The notes under the pieces are model-generated. The model was not told where the DNA came from and did no database searches. It saw only the letters and a program-made list of their open reading frames with translations. 6,478 bases of DNA from positions 1 through 6,478 of the forward strand of contig JASLBL010000142.1 in the NCBI GenBank assembly GCA_030146615.1, given 5' to 3'. The first letter of the stretch is position 1, and every line of letters starts with the position of its first letter. The DNA is from Actinomycetes bacterium. GTDB lineage: Bacteria > Actinomycetota > CALGFH01. Both the position numbers and the translations under genes were made by a program. Shown here piece after piece: positions 1 to 4,928 of this stretch.

Positions 1-1431
1 CCGACCCCATCGTTTTCTGACCTGTTGATTACGGTAAATCATCTTCCGCCTGATGTACTCTACTAGCCTAGGAAGCATCTCACGAACCGCGTCCTGGTCA
101 GTCAAGTGGGTCTTGATCTCACATCTGTACCTTCTCGCAAGTCCCGTCGATATGTCTTCAATGGATATGAGCCGAGTTCCTTGTGGCAGTCCCTTTGCTT
201 CGTCCATTCGACGCCGAAATTCATCACGGTTGGCCGATAGGCCGGCGGCAATAGCTCGTCTGGCGGTCCCGCGTATTCTTCCGAATGGAACCTTGAACGG
301 AAACATAACGTACGGGTCAAGCCGATTTCCGAAGTCCTGATCCGACAAATTATCGTCAAGCCAGGCGCGAAGGTCATTGCCTGAGATACGTAGACCGCTC
401 TTAGACCGCCGTTTTCCTTCGGCGCCAATCCAAAACGTATCCGCCTCCGGGTACCATTTTCCGGCACTGGCTAGAACAGACATCAACTCTCCGTGGCGTT
501 CTGCCTCGGTTAAGGTCTTATCTTCGCATTCCAATCTGATCTGGGTTTCATTGTTCACTATGTCGCGGTGCACGGATTGAACCAAAAAGTAGGGCGAACC
601 GGCTGCGCGCATGAAGGCGAGCGACCTCCCAGGAAAGGGATGGCTTGCCGGGTCGATGATTGTTTGGAGTTCTGTAGCATCGCGATGTTCCATGATAAAG
701 AGGCGCAGGGCAAAGCTATAGGCAAGGCACTCGTCACTAAGACCGTTGACCAGACCGACGAGTTCTTCAATAGTTAGTGCTTCGCTATTCCCGCGGTCAT
801 CAGTATAAACTATTTCCAGCGGTTGATGGAGACCCGGATCATTAAAGGTGACGTTATGTGCTATACCGCGTCGTACTACAGGATTATAGAACGCTCCGGC
901 ATGAATCCACTGGTGGCTCCGGATGGCTTCGTAGATGTTGAATGGTTGAGAAGAAATCTGCTTGCCTTTGTTAGCTTGGAGCCGATAGGCCGGAATATAT
1001 AGAAGTGAATCAAAGACCTGCTCTACGAGGCGTAAATACCAAGCGTTTAGGTAGGTTTCCACCCTCTTATAGGGATGGAAGGACTCTAACTCAGTACTTT
1101 GTATGTCATCCGCGATTCGCTCTGCCTCTGCAACGGCTGTCCATGCGTCCTCAGAGCTGGCCTCCAAATCGCCAACGAAGAGGCTCAGATTGGACCCATA
1201 GGCTTCCTCCAAGAATCCGAAATACTCTGTAAATACGGGTTCATAGTAGTACATATAAGGTGCATTACTAAGGTATTCGGCGAGCGGGTATGTATTCCAA
1301 TCCAGCGCTTCCGGCAGAGCGTCAACGTCTATAGCGAGCTGAGTTTTCAGGGAAGTAAGCCTCTGCTGTCGTCGCTGACTCCATGAAGCTAGCCGACGGA
1401 AAATCTCAAGGTGTCTTTCTTCTTGGCTCAT
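1..1431 (-). CDS. Unrecognised protein with HEPN-like R-x4-H motif; 3' end cut by window edge
   Basis: The frame is open from the start to base 1 without a stop, giving 477 visible residues; the C-terminus lies outside the window. I chose the ATG at 1431 because GGAG sits 9 nt upstream (1441-1444); in-frame ATGs at 1449 and 1446 lack such a site, and an in-frame TAG at 1474-1476 bounds the frame. The product is soluble-looking, with an Arg/Gln-rich helical N-terminus (about 1-40), an aromatic/acidic part (45-110) and a helical region (about 120-255). That region holds VVRRGIAHNV, with Arg187 and His192 in the R-x4-H spacing of HEPN RNases (compare the family's RNxxxH), followed by a strand-like segment and a Leu-rich helix (222-254). 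The C-terminal part (260-477) matches nothing I know and ends very basic. There is no signal peptide or membrane segment. Composition is near 50% G+C, unlike the neighbouring genes, which suggests transfer. An RNA-targeting defence effector is an inference; the gene itself is near certain. Confidence 0.85.
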   Translation of the reverse strand, partial: MSQEERHLEIFRRLASWSQRRQQRLTSLKTQLAIDVDALPEALDWNTYPLAEYLSNAPYMYYYEPVFTEYFGFLEEAYGSNLSLFVGDLEASSEDAWTAVAEAERIADDIQSTELESFHPYKRVETYLNAWYLRLVEQVFDSLLYIPAYRLQANKGKQISSQPFNIYEAIRSHQWIHAGAFYNPVVRRGIAHNVTFNDPGLHQPLEIVYTDDRGNSEALTIEELVGLVNGLSDECLAYSFALRLFIMEHRDATELQTIIDPASHPFPGRSLAFMRAAGSPYFLVQSVHRDIVNNETQIRLECEDKTLTEAERHGELMSVLASAGKWYPEADTFWIGAEGKRRSKSGLRISGNDLRAWLDDNLSDQDFGNRLDPYVMFPFKVPFGRIRGTARRAIAAGLSANRDEFRRRMDEAKGLPQGTRLISIEDISTGLARRYRCEIKTHLTDQDAVREMLPRLVEYIRRKMIYRNQQVRKRWGR

Positions 1432-1440
1432 GTAGTCGTA

Positions 1441-1444
1441 CTCC
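1441..1444 (-). promoter_or_regulatory. Ribosome binding site deciding the start of the HEPN-like gene
   Basis: On the minus strand GGAG lies 9 nt before the ATG at 1431. The upstream ATGATG pair (1449-1444) has only CTCAGCGGCT before it and no purine-rich site, so 1431 is the preferred start. Confidence 0.5.
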
Positions 1445-1466
1445 ATCATAGCCGCTGAGGCGCATG

Positions 1467-1472
1467 AGTATA
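1467..1472 (-). promoter_or_regulatory. Possible -10 hexamer for the HEPN-like gene
   Basis: The minus strand reads TATACT here, in a small AT-rich patch (tagttatactc) within otherwise GC-rich DNA. Initiation about 7 nt downstream would give a leader of roughly 30 nt before the ATG at 1431. No good -35 is visible at 16-18 nt spacing, so this is a weak call. If right, the gene is transcribed separately from the module to its right. Confidence 0.3.
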
Positions 1473-1866
1473 ACTATGCAGCGTCGTCCGCAGCCTGAGC
1501 CGCTTCGCGAGCCGCCCGTGGCGGTGGGTCACCGAATCCGATTGGATGAGTGCCGGCCAGCCGGACAAAGGCGAACACGTAGGCCTCGTCGGAAAGCGAC
1601 ACACCGCAGGCCCCTCCTGCCGACCAACCGCATCGTCGGCGAAGGCCGAAGGGCTCGCCGCAGCTGTGGATGGCCGGTTCGGCTCCTGTGGTCGGCTGCC
1701 GTCTGGCCGAGGAAGCACGGCCGGCTGTCCTGCCGTGGCCAGGCTGGTCATTCCCTCGGTCATTCCTCCTGCCGTAACGCCACAGGTCAGGAACGCACTC
1801 AACAGACGACCCCGCCGATGTGAGCAGCCAGAACCGGCCAGGCTGGTACCTGCTGGACTCATGCGT

Positions 1867-1913
1867 TTCGACTCGTAATCGGAGGGTCGACGGTTCGAGC
1901 TCGGCCTCGGGGA
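1867..1913 (+). other. tRNA-Thr(CGT)-like 3' half, probable attachment-site remnant
   Basis: The plus strand reads as tRNA positions 27-73. The anticodon stem TTCGA/TCGGA (1867-1871 / 1879-1883) pairs with one G-T wobble, and the loop CTCGTAA (1872-1878) has T33, anticodon CGT and A37. A five-base variable loop follows (1884-1888), then a T arm with loop TTCGAGC at 1894-1900, at exactly the canonical distance from the anticodon loop. The T stem is imperfect (one A-G mismatch, one G-T), and 1906-1912 would be the acceptor 3' strand. The sequence before 1867 has no D arm and no acceptor 5' strand, and no CCA follows. Tyrosine integrases of actinobacterial elements often recombine within tRNA 3' halves and leave such copies at one junction. 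The anticodon and T-loop layout is observed; the att role is inferred. Confidence 0.5.
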
Positions 1914-2049
1914 CGGCTGTGCCGCTGTCCTTGCTGATGGAACCGCATAGCCAGTGGCAGCCTCCGCCAAGGCCGATGGTCCGCTCTCCACCTATGCTCG
2001 GCGCAGGGTCGCCGTGTTCGGACGACCATTGCCGCAACGGCTCCCAATG

Positions 2050-2083
2050 GCCAGCGCCCCCGGCTGGAACCGAGGGCGCTGGC
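2050..2083 (-). terminator. Hairpin downstream of ssb, likely transcription terminator
   Basis: GCCAGCGCCC (2050-2059) and GGGCGCTGGC (2074-2083) form a perfect 10-bp, very GC-rich stem with a 14-nt loop, 13 nt past the ssb stop codon. There is no T-tract after it on the minus strand, which is common for terminator hairpins in high-GC actinobacteria. It fits the end of the module's transcript. Confidence 0.55.
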
Positions 2084-2096
2084 GCATGGAGTGCTC

Positions 2097-2537
2097 TCAG
2101 AATGGAGGCTGGTCGTTGAAGTCGCCGCCGCGTTCGGCCTGCCGCTCCTGTCCTTGGCTGCGGTCGCTGGTGCTGCGTTCGGTGGCGCGTTCGACCTTGG
2201 CGGTGGCGAACTTCAGGCTGGCCCCGACCTCGTCGGCCTCGATCTCGGCCACCGACCGCTTCTCGCCCTCGGGAGTTTCCCAGCTGCGCTGGCGGAGCCG
2301 GCCGGTGACCATGACCCGGTCACCCTTGGAAAGCGAGTCGGCCAAGTGTTCGGCCTGCCCGCGCCACACATTCACCTTGAAGAAGGAGGTCTCGCCGTCG
2401 CGCCACTCACCGTCCTGCTGGACGCGTTGGGTGACCGCCACGCGCAGGTTGGTGACCGGGGTGCCGGTGTTAGTGAAGCGCAGCTCGGGGGTCTCGACCA
2501 GGTTGCCGGCGATGGTGGTCTGGTTGTCTGCAGCCAT
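2097..2537 (-). CDS. ssb: Single-stranded DNA-binding protein (SSB)
   Basis: The 146-residue product binds and protects single-stranded DNA in the cytoplasm. It shows the bacterial SSB OB-fold pattern: TTIAGNLVETPELRFT (about 7-22), VTNLRVAVTQR (28-38), the acidic turn DGEWRDGETSFFKVNVWRGQAE (42-63), L-S-KGDRVMVTGRL (69-81) and a last strand with EIEADEVGASLKFA (98-111). A hydrophilic linker follows, then the C-terminal tip NDQPPF, the short acidic/aromatic tail by which SSBs recruit partner proteins. Length is a little under chromosomal SSBs (about 160-180 residues in actinobacteria), as is usual for element-borne copies. Two ATGs occur in tandem; the second (2537) is chosen because AAGGAG ends 5 nt upstream of it. 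It is the last gene of the module, next to a primase/polymerase and a coupling ATPase, so it probably protects the element's single strands during transfer or replication. Confidence 0.93.
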   Translation of the reverse strand: MAADNQTTIAGNLVETPELRFTNTGTPVTNLRVAVTQRVQQDGEWRDGETSFFKVNVWRGQAEHLADSLSKGDRVMVTGRLRQRSWETPEGEKRSVAEIEADEVGASLKFATAKVERATERSTSDRSQGQERQAERGGDFNDQPPF

Positions 2538-2542
2538 CATGG

Positions 2543-2548
2543 CTCCTT
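2543..2548 (-). promoter_or_regulatory. Ribosome binding site of ssb
   Basis: AAGGAG on the minus strand lies 5 nt from the ATG at 2537 and only 2 nt from the ATG at 2540. The spacing favours the second ATG as the start of ssb. Confidence 0.6.
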
Positions 2549-2572
2549 CGTGCTGGTGTTGAGCGTGGTGGG

Positions 2573-2953
2573 TTAGCGTTCGGGGCCGAGCCGTTCTGGA
2601 CCACGGCGGCTCCGGACCAGCTCGAGATGGGCGGTGCGGGTGGCGTCGGCGGCCCGGTAGTCCTGGCCGGCCAGCCACATGACCGGGTTGGGGTCGTTCT
2701 CCCGGGATGCGGCGACGGCGACCCGCGTGCCGAGCGCGAGGGCTGTCTCGCGGTCGTGCAGGGCTTGGTGGCCATGGGGGTTGTGGGGGTCGGCGGGGAT
2801 GCCGTAGTCGGGGTTGAGCCGGTCGAAGGCCTGCTCCAGGTCGCGGGTGGTCGGCTGGGCGTCGGCGGTGCGCTGCTGGAGGGCCGGGTGGGTGCTGCTG
2901 CCGTCCCGGCCCCAGCTGGGACTGCCTTGGTCTAGGGTTGGACTGCTGCCCAT
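2573..2953 (-). CDS. Hypothetical protein, 126 residues, in the mobile-element module
   Basis: I do not recognise this protein. The start at 2953 is supported by AGGAGG (2963-2968) 9 nt upstream; the frame stays open to 3022, but that extension has no ribosome site. The first 30 residues are Ser/Gly/Gln-rich and probably disordered. Residues 36-60 hold RDLEQAFDRLNPDYGIPADP and a His/Pro-rich turn (DPHNPHGHQALHDRE). Residues 68-115 look helical, with VMWLAGQDYRAADATRTAHLELV, and the C-terminus is basic (RSRRGPERLGPER). There is no membrane segment, signal peptide or cysteine. It lies 117 nt after the primase/polymerase and 35 nt before ssb, in the same direction and with the same GC-rich codon use. 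That suggests an accessory role in element replication or transfer, but no function can be assigned from sequence. Confidence 0.7.
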   Translation of the reverse strand: MGSSPTLDQGSPSWGRDGSSTHPALQQRTADAQPTTRDLEQAFDRLNPDYGIPADPHNPHGHQALHDRETALALGTRVAVAASRENDPNPVMWLAGQDYRAADATRTAHLELVRSRRGPERLGPER

Positions 2954-2962
2954 GCGAGGGTT

Positions 2963-2968
2963 CCTCCT
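2963..2968 (-). promoter_or_regulatory. Ribosome binding site of the 126-residue protein
   Basis: AGGAGG on the minus strand, 9 nt before the ATG at 2953. It sets the start there rather than at the upstream in-frame ATG at 3022. Confidence 0.6.
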
Positions 2969-3070
2969 CTGCGGGGCGGTCGGGGTGGGTGCGGGCTCTG
3001 CTTGGCGGCGGCACGCGCCCACCCCATGGACACGACTAGCCGGTCTGGAGGCCGGCGGCGGCCATCGCCC

Positions 3071-4104
3071 TCACCTCCCCTCCTGAGTCCGCTCGCCGCC
3101 CGCTCGGGTCGGCGGGGGTGGCGAAGCATGGGCGGGGTCGGGGCGGATGCGGTCAGGTGCCGGGCGGGGGTAGGCGAGGCCGATCTGGCGGCCGGAGGCC
3201 AGGGTGCGGTGGGTCTGGCGGGGCTCGTCGGTGAGCAGGCCGCAGCGGTCGGCGGCCTGGAGCAGGCCCTGATGGACCTGGTGGTGGTCGAGGGCGCCGG
3301 CGGCGACCAGGTTGTAGAGGTTGCGGGCGGCTTCCCACAGCTGCTGGTTGCGCTGCCCGTGGGGGGCGGTGGCGACCCGAGTCAGCTCTTGGGCGAGGGC
3401 CGCCTGCCCATAGCGTGGTCCTGGTCGGTCGCCCACCGGGACGGAGGCGACTGGGGCGGGTCGGTCGGCCTGGCGATGCTGCAGTCGCTGCAGGAGGGCA
3501 GCTGGCACGTCGGGCACTGCGGTATCCAGGTCCCGGCCGGCGACCCACTGGTAGGGGTGGCCGGAGCGGTGGCGGCTGGGTGGGGCGACGACATAGCCGC
3601 CACGACCCCGCCAGTCCACCTGCTCGAGGTCACGGGGACCGACGTTGCCCAGGCCGGTCGGGGCCAGATAGAAATGCCAACCGCCGCCACCGGTCCGGAC
3701 CAGCGGCCCCGAGCTCTGCAGGCCATGGGTGGCAGCCAGGGTCCGGATGGCCTGGGCGCCAGCGGGGCCGTCGACGTCCAGGACGTCGAACGTGTGGCCA
3801 GTGGCCAGGCCGATGTTGGCCTGGGGCTGTTGGGTCCACCAGGCCAGCACCCGGGCCCGATTGGTGGTGGCCTCCTTGACGCCGTGGGGGACCAGGCTGC
3901 CGAGGGGGTGCTTGGCGACCTGGCCGCAGCCCGGATCCCGACACGAGCAGCCCGTCCCCACCGCGGGGTCACCAGCTGTACGTCGTCGGCGACGGGCTGA
4001 ACGCCGCTGTGGTGGGGGAGGGGGTAGTGCAGGGGCAGCACCGGGATGCCCCGGGAGGCATAGCCAAGGGCAGCGTCCCGCAGGACCACACTGGGGCGGC
4101 TCAT
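3071..4104 (-). CDS. Bifunctional DNA primase/polymerase (prim-pol), apparently frameshifted near the N-terminus
   Basis: This archaeo-eukaryotic-type primase/polymerase would make primers and extend them during replication of the element. The N-terminus (ALGYASRGIPVLPLHYPLP, residues 12-30) is read from the ATG at 4104. The rest of the family pattern is read in the -1 frame: CSCRDPGC and KHP (53-67), HGVKEATT (74-81), WW (89-90), NIGLATG (97-103), the catalytic FDVLDVDG (Asp110, Asp112), GGGGWHFYL (His144) and VDWRGRGGYVVAPPS (Asp164). The C-terminal third is helical, then Pro-rich. One base missing from the C run at 3965-3968, or the G run at 3956-3959, explains the switch; restoring it gives about 344 residues. 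The ATG overlaps the DUF2637 stop (ATGA), so translation is coupled. As given, the sequence cannot encode the full protein: either a sequencing indel or a real inactivating mutation. Family assignment is firm. A shorter product from an in-frame GTG at 3961 would keep the catalytic residues but lose the conserved start. Confidence 0.88.
3956..3968 (-). other. Frameshift site inside the primase/polymerase gene
   Basis: Upstream of here the family sequence is in one frame (DDVQLVTP), downstream in the -1 frame (VGTGCSC). Two four-base homopolymers flank the junction on the minus strand: CCCC (3968-3965) and GGGG (3959-3956). Adding one C gives VTPAVGTGCSC; adding one G gives VTPRWGTGCSC. Both frames stay open across the site, so the position cannot be fixed to one base. 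Confidence 0.75.
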
Positions 4105-4928
4105 GGGGTGCGCTCCCCAACTGGCAGGCGCTGGCGTTGCAGGAAGGCGGCGGCGCTGCTGCGGCCGCAGCCGGCGGCCTCGGCCAGGGTGCGGGCCGTC
4201 CACGGTTGGCCGTCCGGCCGCTTCTGGGCATAGGCCGCCTGCAGCCGCGCCCCCACCATGCTGCGGTCGGTCGGGCTGGGCCCGGCGGACAGCGCTGGCC
4301 GCCGGGAACCGTTCACCGCGCCAGCGTCGTCCAGGACGGCCCTGGTGTCGGTGCGTCGGAGAGTAGTGCCCTGCGGACCTTGGCCGGGACGGTCGAGCGC
4401 GGGCGCGTGGTCCGGGCCTGCAGCCTGGGCGGCCAGGCGGGTCACCTCGCCGGCGTCGCCCTTGAGCCCCTCCAGCATGGCCAGCACGGCCAAGGGGATG
4501 GCGGCGGCGATGGCCTGGGCGACCAGGTTGGGTCGGGCGTGGGCGACGTTCCCGCCGATCGACGCCAGGGTGCCGCAGGTGACCAGGAGCCAGCCGTACC
4601 CGGCCCCTTTGGCGCCGCGGCGCGAGCGGCTGATGATGCGGAACATGCCGTAGATGGCCGGCCCATCGGCCACCACGGGGACCGCGGCGGCCTGCCACCA
4701 GCTGTAGCCGGCCTGGATCCCCAACGCATACAGACTGGTCGCGGAGACCGCATAGGAGCACACCGCAATCACCACGGCCACGGCCACCCCCAGCTGCAGG
4801 GTGACTCGGTCCAGCCGGGACACCCCTCCAGCGGCCGGACGCGGAGGACCGGACACAGGGGTATCTGGCTGCCGGTCTGGGCTGGCTGGCCTGGTGCCGT
4901 TGCCCTCAGGGTGGGGGAGGGGATGCAT
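4101..4928 (-). CDS. DUF2637-type membrane protein with possible C-terminal helix-turn-helix
   Basis: The 275-residue protein starts with a Pro-rich cytoplasmic tail (1-38). Four hydrophobic segments follow at about 43-68, 77-99, 111-128 and 134-152, including YSWWQAAAVPVVADGPAIYG and GNVAH (126-130). This is the pattern of DUF2637 proteins, found widely on actinobacterial plasmids and integrative elements, some of which are related to Spd plasmid-spread proteins. After a Gly/Pro/Asp-rich linker (155-220), residues 243-265 (TARTLAEAAGCGRSSAAAFL) resemble a helix-turn-helix, so a membrane-tethered DNA-binding protein is possible. The ATG at 4928 shares one base with the coupling protein's TAA stop (TAATG), and its TGA overlaps the primase ATG, so it is translationally coupled on both sides. 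The exact role is unknown; a part in intercellular spread or in holding element DNA at the membrane is inference. Confidence 0.85.
   Translation of the reverse strand: MHPLPHPEGNGTRPASPDRQPDTPVSGPPRPAAGGVSRLDRVTLQLGVAVAVVIAVCSYAVSATSLYALGIQAGYSWWQAAAVPVVADGPAIYGMFRIISRSRRGAKGAGYGWLLVTCGTLASIGGNVAHARPNLVAQAIAAAIPLAVLAMLEGLKGDAGEVTRLAAQAAGPDHAPALDRPGQGPQGTTLRRTDTRAVLDDAGAVNGSRRPALSAGPSPTDRSMVGARLQAAYAQKRPDGQPWTARTLAEAAGCGRSSAAAFLQRQRLPVGERTP

Larger units (their letters stand above)
1450..2049. other. About 600-bp region without a convincing gene
   Basis: The GC-rich open frames on both strands here give Arg/Pro/Ser-rich translations with no family signature and no ribosome binding sites. One minus-strand frame contains EPSTLRLRV, a typical artefact of reading a tRNA backwards. 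The only recognisable content is the tRNA-like stretch at 1867-1913, a 12-base direct repeat (GGCCAGGCTGGT at 1737-1748 and 1836-1847) and the possible promoter near 1470. No integrase or excisionase gene is visible. Confidence 0.6.

Noticed and set aside
102..467. Short frames on both strands inside 1-1431 as separate genes
   Set aside because: All lie inside the single 477-codon frame, which has coherent protein-like composition throughout and a good start site.
1737..1847. 12-base direct repeat (GGCCAGGCTGGT) as part of a repeat array or iterons
   Set aside because: Only two copies 99 bp apart in GC-rich DNA; no further copies and no CRISPR-like periodicity seen.
1867..1913. A complete, functional tRNA-Thr gene
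   Set aside because: No D arm or acceptor 5' strand before the anticodon arm, T stem has a mismatch, no CCA; only the 3' half is present.
1446..1991. Minus-strand frame of 181 codons ending in a TGA that overlaps the upstream ATGATG of the HEPN-like gene
   Set aside because: Low-complexity Ser/Pro/Arg/Thr composition, no family signature, no ribosome site, and it reads through the tRNA relic in antisense; the overlap appears to be chance.
1474..2037. Minus-strand frame of 187 codons
   Set aside because: It contains EPSTLRLRV, a known artefact of translating the reverse strand of a tRNA, and the rest has no protein-like pattern.
3956..3975. Programmed -1 frameshifting as the explanation for the two-frame primase
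   Set aside because: No X-XXY-YYZ slippery heptamer in the correct phase and no reported need for it in this family; a one-base indel in a homopolymer is simpler.
3002..4000. Plus-strand frame of 332 codons
   Set aside because: Antisense to the primase/polymerase, whose catalytic motifs are on the minus strand; long antisense frames are expected in 70% G+C DNA.
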